Below are positions 25,140 to 33,499 of a DNA stretch of 34,800 nt, piece after piece. The translations under genes and the position numbers were made by a program. This DNA comes from Myxococcales bacterium (lineage in GTDB: Bacteria > Myxococcota_A > Bradymonadia > Bradymonadales > Bradymonadaceae), in NCBI GenBank assembly GCA_007135085.1, contig SLJM01000076.1:1-34800 (forward strand), read 5' to 3'. Position 1 is the first letter of the stretch; each line of letters opens with the position of its first letter. The notes under the pieces were generated by a model. The model was not told the origin of the DNA and searched no databases. It worked only from the letters and a program-made list of their open reading frames with translations.

Positions 25140-25925
25140 TCAGGCTGGTTCGAAGACCTGTGCGGGCTCGTCGGCGATCTGTGTGGTGGCCAGATGAAGG
25201 GCCAGCTCGCGGATGCGGCGATCGATCTCTTTGCCCAACTCCTGGCGCTGGCTCTTATATTCGAAATAATGCTCGCCGCGGAGCATATGGTCCGAGAGGT
25301 TGAGAAGAGCGATGGGGCGCCGGCCTAAGTGGCGAGCCACAGAGAAGGTGGTCGATGTCTCCATATCGACGCCGAGTTGGCCCTCGTCAGCCCAGGCCCT
25401 GGCGAGGTCGATGGTCTCCAAGAAGATGGCGTCCGTGGAGCGAAGGGCGCCCACCACATAGGGCCAGCCCTTGGACTCGCAATAGGTGCGGGCCGCCTGG
25501 ACGAGCTCTTCGTCGGCTTCGATATAATCCTCTTCGAAGCCATAGCAGGTTGCCGTACCGCATGAGGCTTTGACGCGATCGACGATGAATACCTGGCCAT
25601 AGTCCACGGATTGGCTCAAGCCCCCGAAATAACCTGTCTGTATCATAAGCTCAGTGCCCATGACGCAGCAGGGATGAGCGGCCATGGCTGCCATGGGACC
25701 GCCCAGGACGTTGGCGAAGCCCAGCTTCTTGTCGTCGTATTCGCCGAGGAGCATATTCCACTGGGGCCGCAGGATATTGGGGCCCAGAATCTCGGCCCAT
25801 CGGGCCAGGTTATGCTCGTGACCCACCTCGCCATGGACGATCAACGCCTGGGGGACGGCCGCGGATGGAATGGAGAATACTTCGCTCCAATCTTTTGCCG
25901 TAAAATCACCGAATAATGGGGACAT
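25140..25925 (-). CDS. Nucleoside phosphorylase family (PNP/UDP) protein
   Basis: A 261-residue protein with the phosphorylase/nucleosidase fold: QALIVHGEVG near the N-terminus, GTATCYGFEEDYI, then GQLGVDMETSTTFSVARHLGRRPIALLNLSDH, where VDMET and SDH match the conserved nucleoside-binding Glu and catalytic Asp. It would cleave a nucleoside with phosphate (or hydrolyse it); purine versus uridine preference is not clear. AAAGGTGATG, an excellent ribosome site, lies 6 bases before the ATG. Its stop is 37 bases before the cyclase frame on the same strand, so it could be the front of the lasso-like operon. The link to RiPP chemistry is unknown. Confidence 0.85.
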   Translation of the reverse strand: MSPLFGDFTAKDWSEVFSIPSAAVPQALIVHGEVGHEHNLARWAEILGPNILRPQWNMLLGEYDDKKLGFANVLGGPMAAMAAHPCCVMGTELMIQTGYFGGLSQSVDYGQVFIVDRVKASCGTATCYGFEEDYIEADEELVQAARTYCESKGWPYVVGALRSTDAIFLETIDLARAWADEGQLGVDMETSTTFSVARHLGRRPIALLNLSDHMLRGEHYFEYKSQRQELGKEIDRRIRELALHLATTQIADEPAQVFEPA

Positions 25926-25974
25926 AGCTCATCACCTTTGAGGAGGAACCAAACACCAGACTCCGAAGAGGGGC

Positions 25975-26202
25975 TTAGCGAGGACGCACGGTCCAGATCT
26001 CGCGGCCCGTTTTGAGCACCTTTTTGTCGATCTCCACTTCCGCCCCCTCGCGCATGGCCATCTCGTGAATCGCTGCTTCTGCCTCTTTGCCGCCGTCGCA
26101 AAAGCCGATGGGTCGGCTGGAGGTGGGCGATTCGATCATGACCTTAAATTGGCCGCGATCCCATTTGGTCTGTGATTCGTTGGAGTGAGCGATGATGGAC
26201 AT
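25975..26202 (-). CDS. Small protein of unknown function (75 aa)
   Basis: A 75-residue protein (MSIIAHSNESQTKW...) with mixed alpha/beta sequence, rich in Lys/Glu, ending IWTVRPR. GGGAG lies 6 bases before the ATG. It is 49 bases before the nucleoside phosphorylase gene on the same strand and could be the first gene of that unit. It does not resemble a PqqD-like recognition element, the expected small lasso partner. I do not recognise a family. Confidence 0.6.
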   Translation of the reverse strand: MSIIAHSNESQTKWDRGQFKVMIESPTSSRPIGFCDGGKEAEAAIHEMAMREGAEVEIDKKVLKTGREIWTVRPR

Positions 26203-26647
26203 GGGATTCTCCCTGTAGATGACGAGAAGCCGAAGAGGATGGACAGGGGTTCGGTGTCCCCGGCCTGCTCAGGGTTATCGACGATGGTGGGCCGACCTGG
26301 CAAGCGCAGGAGGTACAGCCAGGGATCACCGCAATCCACCATCAACACTTAGCGGCACCCCTCCAATTGCAGTCTGCGCCGCCGTTCAGGCGCCTTAAAT
26401 AGACGACGGTGGTAGAGCCAAAGACATCGATTCCCAAGAGATACCGTTGTTGGTCAGTTTATCCACCATCGTCTATTTGAGGGGCCAAACTACGATTTTG
26501 GAGGAGGTGCTAAGTGTCGGTGTGGTTTGCGGCCGGAGGCGTTGCAAAATCCCCTGTGCGTTGAGATCCTATCTGAATAAGCCTGCCTATCAGTTCGTCT
26601 GCCAAGAGACGTCGCAGGTGATGACCTGGAAATCTGGAGAACATGCA
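26203..26647. other. Divergent intergenic region with a long inverted repeat
   Basis: Between the start of the 75-residue gene (minus strand) and the exported-protein gene (plus strand) I see no gene I can support. The open frames here are overlaps or lack start signals. The main structure is the inverted repeat at 26397-26478. Confidence 0.5.
26397..26478. repeat. Inverted repeat pair, 18 bp, in a divergent promoter region
   Basis: AAATAGACGACGGTGGTA (26397-26414) and TCCACCATCGTCTATTT (26462-26478) are imperfect inverted repeats, identical at AAATAGACGA and GGTGG, and about 47 bases apart. Possible readings are paired operator sites for a looping regulator, a small mobile-element remnant with terminal repeats, or a long RNA hairpin. 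The repeat lies between two divergent genes and about 200 bases upstream of the lasso-like operon's first gene. Confidence 0.55.
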
Positions 26648-26956
26648 ATGAGTAGACGTGGAGTGTTAACCGGATTGGTGGCGGCCCTGGCCATATTGGC
26701 GACGGTGGCCACGGCGTACGCCATGGTTTGCTCCGGCGGTCCGGCGAAGGAGCGATGGGTGCTGGACTTGGCGACGGTTTCGGTCGACGGGCAAGTGGTC
26801 GAAGACCTGTCGGAATATGAGCCGCTGACAACGAACCTGGAGAGCATCATCGACCAGGATAGGTTGAGAATGGTGATCATTCACGACGATTATGATCAGC
26901 CGCAGAACTTCTGGCTCGAGCCCTTGGATGACGCCGAAGAAGGGGGCGAACTATGA
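26648..26956 (+). CDS. Small exported protein
   Basis: A 102-residue protein with a signal peptide or single membrane helix (VLTGLVAALAILATVATAYA) and a short acidic domain ending in DDAEEGGEL. GGAGA precedes the ATG at 26648 by 8 bases; an upstream extension to 26447 is not supported. Its TGA overlaps the next gene's ATG, so the two are translationally coupled. It contains a Met-Val-Cys at the end of the signal, not a clear lipobox. The family is unknown. Confidence 0.7.
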   Translation: MSRRGVLTGLVAALAILATVATAYAMVCSGGPAKERWVLDLATVSVDGQVVEDLSEYEPLTTNLESIIDQDRLRMVIIHDDYDQPQNFWLEPLDDAEEGGEL

Positions 26957-27261
26957 ACGGCCTGAGGTTTATGATGATCGTCGGCGCTTTGGGGTTGTTG
27001 GGGCTTCTCTATACGGGATGTGTGAAATGTCCTGAGCCCGAACCCTTTGAAGAGCGGTTCCACCCCATCGTCCATCAGATCTATGAGGAGGCCTCACGGG
27101 ACCAATTGGAGGGCCATCAGGGATATCATCCATCGGACTCACCAATCACCGTCGAAGTGGTCTCGGACAGCCAGGTCAGAATCACCTATGAGCGCGATGG
27201 CCAAGAGGTAGTCGAGATCTACACGGTCAGTGACCATCATATTTTTGAGTCGATGCTCTGA
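26953..27261 (+). CDS. Small lipoprotein
   Basis: A 102-residue lipoprotein: MNGLRFMMIVGALGLLGLLYTGC with lipobox YTGC, then a compact domain of about 75 residues with helix (VHQIYEEASRDQLEG) and strands (SPITVEVVSDSQVRITYERDG, VVEIYTVSD). Its ATG overlaps the stop of the preceding exported-protein gene as ATGA, so they form a two-gene operon and may work together. No recognised domain. Confidence 0.75.
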   Translation: MNGLRFMMIVGALGLLGLLYTGCVKCPEPEPFEERFHPIVHQIYEEASRDQLEGHQGYHPSDSPITVEVVSDSQVRITYERDGQEVVEIYTVSDHHIFESML

Positions 27262-27273
27262 TTGACTAGACTT

Positions 27274-27311
27274 CTGATGGATCACGGTGGACTTCTGCTC
27301 GTGGTCATCAG
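27274..27311. terminator. Possible bidirectional terminator hairpin
   Basis: CTGATG...CACG (27274-27286) can pair with CGTGGTCATCAG (27300-27311), with one or two mismatches. It lies in the gap between the convergent genes ending at 27261 and 27308, touching the stop region of the latter. The evidence is weak. Confidence 0.3.
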
Positions 27312-27721
27312 TTCGAGCCCTGATGCGAAGCGGCTGATCGAAGTCTAATAAACCAGTAGATCCAGAGCAGGTTGAAGCCGGCGAAGATCGCAAAGATGAT
27401 CCATCCAAGCGGCGGGGCGCCCTGGAGCATAGTGACTAGAATTCCCACCACCGCTGCCGAGGACCAGATGATCTTGAGGCGCAGCATCGTTCGAAAGGAT
27501 TCGGCCGAGGCGTTTCGGCCCAGCAAAGATTCGATGCCGATGCCGAATAGGGCGGCTGCCACCAGGCGGGCCGTAAAGGGATCGATGACCTCCCAGCCGA
27601 AGAGCCCCAGAAACCAGTGCGGGGCGATCATCAGAGGCACGGCGAAGAGCATATCAGCCACGAAATGAAAGACGAACCACCGACGCAATGCCCCGGGGGC
27701 CCGAGTATCTTCGGTCGACAT
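27308..27721 (-). CDS. Four-helix membrane protein of unknown function
   Basis: A 137-residue protein with about four hydrophobic segments: FVADMLFAVPLMIAPHWFLGLFGW, LVAAALFGIGIESLL, LKIIWSSAAVVGILVTML and GWIIFAIFAGFNLLWIYWFI. AAGG lies 6 bases before the ATG. It is convergent with the lipoprotein gene pair and divergent from the CBS-domain gene. The size and topology suit a small inner-membrane protein; no function can be read. Confidence 0.72.
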   Translation of the reverse strand: MSTEDTRAPGALRRWFVFHFVADMLFAVPLMIAPHWFLGLFGWEVIDPFTARLVAAALFGIGIESLLGRNASAESFRTMLRLKIIWSSAAVVGILVTMLQGAPPLGWIIFAIFAGFNLLWIYWFIRLRSAASHQGSN

Positions 27722-27817
27722 AAGGGACCTTTTCGGTTGGGGCTCGGCGTTGGGAACCTATTATTTGGAGGGTCCGCAGACGCCTTGCTCCGATTTTATC
27801 GCGAAGAGAGGGATATC

Positions 27818-28303
27818 ATGAATGCCGGTGAACTTTGTACACGCACCGTGGTCTTTGCCCTGCCCACCAACTCTGTGTACCACGCCGCGGAGCTGATGCG
27901 CCGCTTCGACGTGGGCAACGTGGTCGTCGTCAGCGAAGACGACGGTATTCGTCGGCCCATCGGTCTGGTCACCGACCGAGATATCACGGTCAAGGTGGTC
28001 GCCCAGGGGGTGGACGCCAGACAGCTGGACGTAGAAGAGATCATGATGGGAGAGGTCGTCACCGTCGGTGAACAGACCCCATTGGAAGAGGTGGTGGACA
28101 CCATGAAGGCCAATGGGGTTCGCCGCATGCCCGTGGTCAACGACCGGGGCGGATTGGAGGGGATTCTGGCCCTCGACGATATCGTCGACCTTCTGGCCGA
28201 AGAGATGAGCCACCTGGCCGGGCTCATCCGCCGCCAGCAAGAACGGCAAAAGGACATCCTCACCGGCACCTCGCCGGAAGAAGAGATCCCACCACCGCGA
28301 TAG
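27818..28303 (+). CDS. Tandem CBS-domain protein
   Basis: A 161-residue cytoplasmic protein made of a pair of CBS domains (Bateman module), in the order seen in stand-alone nucleotide-sensing CBS proteins. Conserved features include AELMRRFDVGNVVVV, PIGLVTDRDITVKVVAQG, VEEIMMGEVVTVGEQTPLEEVVDTM and GVRRMPVVNDRGGLEGILALDDIVDLLAEE. It probably binds an adenine nucleotide and regulates a partner, which is not evident here. GAGAGGG precedes the ATG at 27818. An upstream extension would overlap the divergent membrane gene and is rejected. Confidence 0.9.
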   Translation: MNAGELCTRTVVFALPTNSVYHAAELMRRFDVGNVVVVSEDDGIRRPIGLVTDRDITVKVVAQGVDARQLDVEEIMMGEVVTVGEQTPLEEVVDTMKANGVRRMPVVNDRGGLEGILALDDIVDLLAEEMSHLAGLIRRQQERQKDILTGTSPEEEIPPPR

Positions 28304-28447
28304 AGCTCCCTCGGCAGGGTTCGAAAATAGGTCGATTATATCTGAGCGTCGGGGGAGGGTTTTTTAAGTCTGGGCACTTCTCTGTTATCCTGCGAGATGT
28401 CTGGAGAGAGAAGAATTGGCGAGAAGGTCGATGGTCAGGAGAAAATA

Positions 28448-28864
28448 ATGATATTTCGAAAATTAGCTCATAATTCCAGAGGTGCATCGTGGCCGCCGGG
28501 CTTCGGGAGTCATGCACCAGGGGTTGGGCTTGTCATCTTGGCGACGATCGCTGTGATGGGCATTGGCTGTGCCAGTGGTGAGATTGAAGAAGTAGAGAGC
28601 CCGGAGGAGATCAACGAAGAAAATCAGAGTCCTCACAATCAATCAGAAAACCAGAATGCCGGCATCAACGACGACGACAATGACGAGTCCCCCCTGGAGC
28701 GGGGCTCCCACTACTCGTTGAGTTCTGGTGGGGGCGATGGTGAATCTGAGAATTATCGCAGCCGAGTCAGCATTGGAACCCCGGCGCCGGCAGGAATTGG
28801 GCAGACTGAGAATTATACGGTGAAGATGGGAATGGGACCGTTGGTCGTCGATGGCGCCCAATGA
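28448..28864 (+). CDS. Lipoprotein with ENY repeats
   Basis: From the ATG at 28448 (AGGAG 7 bases upstream) the product is 138 residues: a lipoprotein signal ending MGIGC, an Asn/Asp/Glu-rich linker, and a C-terminal pair of related units, ESENYRSRVSIGTPAPAGIG and QTENYTVKMGMGPLVVDGA. Such S/T-ENY-G repeats occur on small secreted proteins encoded next to fibre or collagen-like genes. The next gene, 86 bases downstream, is a fibre protein, so this may be its surface partner; this is inference. Confidence 0.72.
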   Translation: MIFRKLAHNSRGASWPPGFGSHAPGVGLVILATIAVMGIGCASGEIEEVESPEEINEENQSPHNQSENQNAGINDDDNDESPLERGSHYSLSSGGGDGESENYRSRVSIGTPAPAGIGQTENYTVKMGMGPLVVDGAQ

Positions 28865-28950
28865 AGATGGGGCATCGGTGAGCCCATAGTCGGTGAGCCA
28901 ATAGAGATGGAACTGAGACGGGAACTCGAGAGACAGCAAGGAAAGAAAAA

Positions 28951-30333
28951 ATGATAGAAAAGACTGCAAAATGGACGTCATTCGTGCTGGCTTTGGTGCT
29001 GGTCGTCGTCACCATGGGACTCGACGCCGCCGAGGCGCAGGCCGGCCAAGAAGCCCTTTTGGTTCCAGTGGACGGATTTTTGACAGACCGGGAAAACCGA
29101 CCGGTCGATGAACAGCTGGAGGTGACCTTCTCATTATATGCAAGCGCCTCGGCAGACGATGCGTTCTGGAGTGAGACCCATCAAATAGACTTTTCCGGCG
29201 GGGCCTTTTCGGCCTATCTGGGAAGTTATGAGCAGCTTTCGGCCCAGGATTTTGGGGCCCATCGAACCCCCTATATGGCGATGCAGATCGAGGGAGATTC
29301 CGAGATGGATCGGTGGCCCCTGGGCGCGGTTCCCTTCGCGGCGGTCGCAAATCAGGCCGATGATGCGACGACCTTGCAGGGGTTGGGGCCCGACGAATTG
29401 GGGGGAGCCAGTAACGCCGGTGATGTGACCTTCGACGACTCGCAGGCCGACCTGGGTGTAGAGACCTCACAGGAGGCCATCGAGGCCCTGTTGGCGCGGC
29501 TGGAGCAAGTGGAGGCACAGCTCGCGGCACAGGAATCGGGGATCGCCGTCAACAGCGATGATATCTCCGATCTCTACGGCCAGATCTCCGGGTACGACGC
29601 TGATCTGGATAGTCTCGAGACCACTATGGCCTCTCATGATACAGCGATTACGAATCTGGAGAACGACGTCGCTATCAACCAGGGAAATATCAACGGTCTG
29701 GAGGGCGATATCTCGACTTTGGAGGGCCAGATGAGCATGGTCACTGACGAGATCTCCAGCCAGGGAGCGCAACTGACCTCGCTCGAACAGGACCTGTCAC
29801 AGGTGCAGCATACGATCGAGCCCATGACCCGAATGAGCGTACACGGCCAGGATTCGCTGGTCTTCGACGCGGTCAACGTCCATATCCGCAGCGGTCAGGG
29901 GTCCACAACTAGTACGGTCAACGGCCGGGGCAATCTGATCGTCGGCTATGATGAGGGAGATAGCGCCAATAAGACCGGTTCTCATAATATCGTATTTGGC
30001 ACACATGCCACCTATAGCTCCTTCGGTGGATTGGTGGGAGGTACCAATAATACGATTGACGGCCAATATGCCTCGGCGATCAGCGGCACTGGTAACCAGG
30101 CCACGGGAGATCAATCGGTCATCCTTGGGGCGTCCAGCGCTACCGCCAGCGGTACGGGGTCGGTGGTGGTCAGTGGAAGCAGTGGAGACGCTTCGGGGTT
30201 TCGAAGCGTGGTCACCGGGGGCTGGCACAATACGGCCAGTGGCAGCTGGAGCGTCGTCAGCGGGGGCTCCAATATGGAGGAGACGCGCATGGATTATTGG
30301 CGCGGCGGCGGCCTGTCGTCTATCTCTGATTGA
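28951..30333 (+). CDS. YadA-like coiled-coil fibre protein
   Basis: A 460-residue exported protein: signal peptide (SFVLALVLVVVTMGLDAAEAQA), a globular part (about 35-160) with a Phe/Tyr-rich, strand-like domain, then a heptad-patterned coiled coil (about 165-290, with recurring NxxxLExD units) and a head-like region (about 320-440) with YadA-type head repeats such as GGTNNTIDGQYASAISG and GNQATGDQSVILG. The C-terminal MDYWRGGGLSSISD resembles the tail of related tail-fibre proteins; no autotransporter barrel is visible. It probably forms a trimeric surface or spore-like fibre. It may form an operon with the ENY lipoprotein. Confidence 0.82.
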   Translation: MIEKTAKWTSFVLALVLVVVTMGLDAAEAQAGQEALLVPVDGFLTDRENRPVDEQLEVTFSLYASASADDAFWSETHQIDFSGGAFSAYLGSYEQLSAQDFGAHRTPYMAMQIEGDSEMDRWPLGAVPFAAVANQADDATTLQGLGPDELGGASNAGDVTFDDSQADLGVETSQEAIEALLARLEQVEAQLAAQESGIAVNSDDISDLYGQISGYDADLDSLETTMASHDTAITNLENDVAINQGNINGLEGDISTLEGQMSMVTDEISSQGAQLTSLEQDLSQVQHTIEPMTRMSVHGQDSLVFDAVNVHIRSGQGSTTSTVNGRGNLIVGYDEGDSANKTGSHNIVFGTHATYSSFGGLVGGTNNTIDGQYASAISGTGNQATGDQSVILGASSATASGTGSVVVSGSSGDASGFRSVVTGGWHNTASGSWSVVSGGSNMEETRMDYWRGGGLSSISD

Positions 30334-30408
30334 GGTCAGCCGCCTCTCATCCCGGCGGCGATTCAGGTGGTCACGCCCCCCGGGGGGGAGGACGGAGTTG
30401 GTAAGTGG

Positions 30409-32934
30409 TCATTTATCGAGGGTGTCATTTATCTGGCGCTGCAGCTCTCGGTGACGAAAGGGCTTTTTGAGCACGGCGGCGTTGGTCTTTTCCAGAAAGT
30501 CGGCGGCATCCTGGGTCACAGCGCCGCCGGTGATGAAGATGACCTGATCTTTGAGGTGGGGTTCTGCACTTTTGAGGCGTTCAAAGAATTCCATGCCCGT
30601 TTCCTCTGGCATCATCAGATCGCAGAGGATGATGTCGAAGGGGGTGCTGCTTAGTTTGTCGAGGGCCTCGGTGGAGCTGGATACGTCCTGGACCTCATAA
30701 TTTTTCGCCAACCGTCGCGTCAGCGTCCTCCGAACCATTGGATCGTCGTCGATGATCAAGATCCGCGGCGTCCCCGTCGGCTGTTTTTCGTGCTCCGGTT
30801 GTTCCCCTGTCGTGAGTTCTTCGGGGGCTGGGGTCGCGGGAAGCCTGGCCACCATAGTGGTGCCCTCGCCGACAGCGGTCTCCACGGTGAGATCGCCGCC
30901 GAAGCTCTGCATGATATTTTGACATATCGCCAGACCGAGCCCGGTGCCCTGATTTCCGGACTTGGTGGTGAAGAAGGGATCGAAGATCTGAGGCAATACG
31001 TCGTCGGCAATACCCGTGCCCGTATCGCGGACTTCGATAAAAATTTGATCGCCATCTTGACGAATTCTCACCTGGACTTCCTGTTGTTCGACGCTTCCCG
31101 GTGTGATGGCATGAGCGGCGTTGATCAACAGGTTCAACACCACCTGGCCAAGGCCGGCAGGGTCGGCCAGGACCGGATCGACTTGCTGGAAATCGCGGAT
31201 CAGCTGAGCTCGGTGCTTGATTTCGTGGGAGGCCATATTGATCGCCGTCTCAACTACCTCTCGAAGGTCCACGGGCTTTATCTCAGGTTCTCGTTTCTGT
31301 GAATAAGAACGCAGGTCGGTGACGATCTTGCGGATCCGCTCCGTGCCCTCCAGGGCGTCGTGCAGGGCATCGCTCCAGCCGATATAGCTGTCCTGTTGGC
31401 TGTCCTCACGGCCTGATATGCCAACCTGGTCGCTGAACTCATGCAGCTCCTCGAGGACAAAGAGGAGGTTGCCGGCCACGTAGGTCAGGGGGTTGTTGAT
31501 CTCATGGGCGACGCCGGCGGCCAGGGTGCCGACGGCGCTCATGCGCTCCATTTGCATCATCTGCAAGCGCATCTGTCGGGTCTCGGTCAGGTCTCGGACA
31601 ATGGAGATGAGGGCCTCTTCATTTTGGAAGATCGCCTCGAAGGTCAGGCTCTCCACAGGAACTCGTTCCCCCTGGGGAGTCTTGAAGTGATGCTCCTGAG
31701 CCTGAGGAGATTCTCCCTGGAGCCGGGCCCTGTTGGAGAGGTCGAAGAATTGTTGGCGCTCCTCGCGGGGAAGTAGATCATCGATGGGGCTTCCCAACAG
31801 CTCTCTCCAGTTCTGGCAGCCCAATAGTTCTCCCGCCGCCGGATTGAGATATCGAATCTGCCCCTGGCGGTGGACGATGAGTCCGTTGGGCAGATTTTCG
31901 ATCAGCGCTCGAAAGCTCTCCTTGGATTGCTGCAATGCTTTTTTGCGCTGCTCCTCGAGCTTTTTTCGCACTCTCAGATCGCGGACGACGACTACGAACC
32001 GCTCGCTCTTGCTCAGATCCAGGCGGGCGATGGCAATTTCCAGGGGTACCGTCTGCCCGTCCTGGCGGATACCGAGGGTCTCATAATAGTGGCCCGACCA
32101 GGCACGGAGGGCCGCCGGCTGCTCGGCGGGCTCGCCCTCCGGGTCAAAGCGGGCCATCACCACCGCGTCGCCTTCCGGGTCAGGGTCAGGCGGAATCTGA
32201 CCGGTGGCCGGGGCCAATTGGCTCAAGGGACGGCCCAACAGCTCCTGTTCCGGGTAGCCGAAGATCTCGGCGCAGGCCTCGTTGGCCGAGCAGATGGTGG
32301 CGTCGGCGTCGACGGTCAAGATGGCGTCGGCGGCCTTCTCGACGATCTTGCGTCCCCGTTCTTCGCTGGCCTTTAGTTGAGAGACCGCCATATCTTTTGC
32401 GCGAAGGGAGGATAGCGACAGGAGCATCACAAGGATATAGAGTCCGGCCAATACGCTGACGTCGAAGATGATCTGCGAGCCCGGCGACAGGACCAGGGCG
32501 TCGCCTCGCACGGCGTAGAGGTGAGAATAATAGACGGCCAGGCTGACGAGGCTCAGGCCCATCCAGAACAGCCCCGATCGAAGCCCGGCGATGATCGAGG
32601 CCACCATGGGGACCACGGCGAGCCAGTAAAACGGCGGGGGACCATAGCCGGCGATGGCGCCGACGAAGATCATCTCCCAATACACGGTGAAGGCCAACCA
32701 GTTGCCCACGATGAAAAAGGAGACGCCCCGCCGCAGCAAAAAGGGGCTGATTCCCACCATGACCATGGCGGTCATCGTGGAGATCACCACCTCCCAGTTG
32801 GGTGCCAATTGGAACATAATATAGGAATAAATCGGCGCCCAGATCACGAGGACCAACGAGAATAAAAAGACCACCCGGGTTCGAAAGGCGTCATCCAGAC
32901 TCATCGCGGGGTCTGTGGCCAGGAACCTCTTCAT
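30409..32934 (-). CDS. Hybrid sensor histidine kinase with receiver domain
   Basis: An 841-residue inner-membrane protein. About six N-terminal membrane helices (residues 20-175) form a sensor module. Two PAS domains follow (about 195-320 and 335-455). The kinase has the H-box GVAHEINNPLTY (His477), N-box NLLINAAHA (about 601-608), DTGTGIA and GTGLGLAI. A C-terminal receiver (about 724-835) has phospho-acceptor Asp772 in ILCDLMMPEETG and Lys824 in LKKPF. It would phosphorylate itself and relay to its own receiver. The ATG at 32934 has GGGGAG upstream; a frame opening at 33012 is longer but lacks a ribosome site. No dedicated output protein is visible nearby. Confidence 0.94.
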   Translation of the reverse strand: MKRFLATDPAMSLDDAFRTRVVFLFSLVLVIWAPIYSYIMFQLAPNWEVVISTMTAMVMVGISPFLLRRGVSFFIVGNWLAFTVYWEMIFVGAIAGYGPPPFYWLAVVPMVASIIAGLRSGLFWMGLSLVSLAVYYSHLYAVRGDALVLSPGSQIIFDVSVLAGLYILVMLLSLSSLRAKDMAVSQLKASEERGRKIVEKAADAILTVDADATICSANEACAEIFGYPEQELLGRPLSQLAPATGQIPPDPDPEGDAVVMARFDPEGEPAEQPAALRAWSGHYYETLGIRQDGQTVPLEIAIARLDLSKSERFVVVVRDLRVRKKLEEQRKKALQQSKESFRALIENLPNGLIVHRQGQIRYLNPAAGELLGCQNWRELLGSPIDDLLPREERQQFFDLSNRARLQGESPQAQEHHFKTPQGERVPVESLTFEAIFQNEEALISIVRDLTETRQMRLQMMQMERMSAVGTLAAGVAHEINNPLTYVAGNLLFVLEELHEFSDQVGISGREDSQQDSYIGWSDALHDALEGTERIRKIVTDLRSYSQKREPEIKPVDLREVVETAINMASHEIKHRAQLIRDFQQVDPVLADPAGLGQVVLNLLINAAHAITPGSVEQQEVQVRIRQDGDQIFIEVRDTGTGIADDVLPQIFDPFFTTKSGNQGTGLGLAICQNIMQSFGGDLTVETAVGEGTTMVARLPATPAPEELTTGEQPEHEKQPTGTPRILIIDDDPMVRRTLTRRLAKNYEVQDVSSSTEALDKLSSTPFDIILCDLMMPEETGMEFFERLKSAEPHLKDQVIFITGGAVTQDAADFLEKTNAAVLKKPFRHRELQRQINDTLDK

Positions 32935-33012
32935 TCTCTCCCCCTGACGGTGATCCACTGTTTCAACTCTTTGCTCAGGTGGTGCTTTGTCGCTTTGAAT
33001 CGGGTACTCCAA

Positions 33013-33199
33013 TGATGCATGGGTTCGAGATCGGCGCGATCATAGGGCACCTTTCACCGTTTTTCTGTCTTCATCAGAATTCTCGAGCTCTTTTACCGGA
33101 GTTTTCATAACCCATCCACCCGAAGTAAGTCTGTGCCCGAATCTTCAGACCATAAAATGGATGAGTCGGCCCGATATCTTTCTACAAGAATGGATGGAA
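33013..33199. other. Upstream region of the sensor kinase
   Basis: No gene is supported between the sensor kinase and the cytochrome relic. The kinase promoter should lie here; I do not see a convincing -35/-10 pair or dyad. Confidence 0.3.
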
Positions 33200-33498
33200 A
33201 AGCTCGGAGATTCCTTTGCTGTGGGTGTGGGAGACCACGGTGAATAGGCGCCCTTGAGTCACCCCAGTGGTCAAAAAAATGCGCCGGCGCTGTGGCCCTC
33301 GCCGGTGGCGAAGTCGACGGCGCCGTGACAGCTCGAGCAGGCTTGGATGCAGGTCTCGATGCCGATGCGGTTATCGCCGTGGGCGGTGACCTCACCGTGG
33401 CAGCTATTGCAGGATTCGGTGGCCACGGAGTGCTTGATCTCCGGGGGGCCACCGGAGGGCACGAAGTCCAGAAAATCGTAGGCGGGCTCCCAATAATC
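33200..33498 (-). pseudogene. Relic of an OmcA/MtrC-family multiheme cytochrome
   Basis: Reading right to left from 33498 the minus strand encodes DYWEPAYDFLDFVPSGG, then ATESCNSCHGEVTAHGDNR and GIETCIQACSSCHGAVDFATGEGHSAGAFF. The pair CNSCHG...HG.NR...C..CSSCHG is the signature of extracellular decaheme cytochromes of the OmcA/MtrC type (NxCHGxLxxHG.R...C..CH). It lacks the remaining haems, has no start codon of its own, and after GAFF the frame stops at 33271 while another frame continues plausibly (FFDHWGDSRAPIHRG). It begins immediately after the stop of the pseudouridine synthase gene. This looks like a truncated, frameshifted fragment. Confidence 0.7.
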
Positions 33499-33499
33499 G

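Noticed and set aside
26136-26348. 70-residue frame overlapping the 75-residue gene
   Set aside because: Overlaps a gene with a better ribosome site and has no recognisable features.
29009-29530. Minus-strand frame opposite the fibre protein gene
   Set aside because: Pro/Arg-rich shadow of a coding region on the plus strand.
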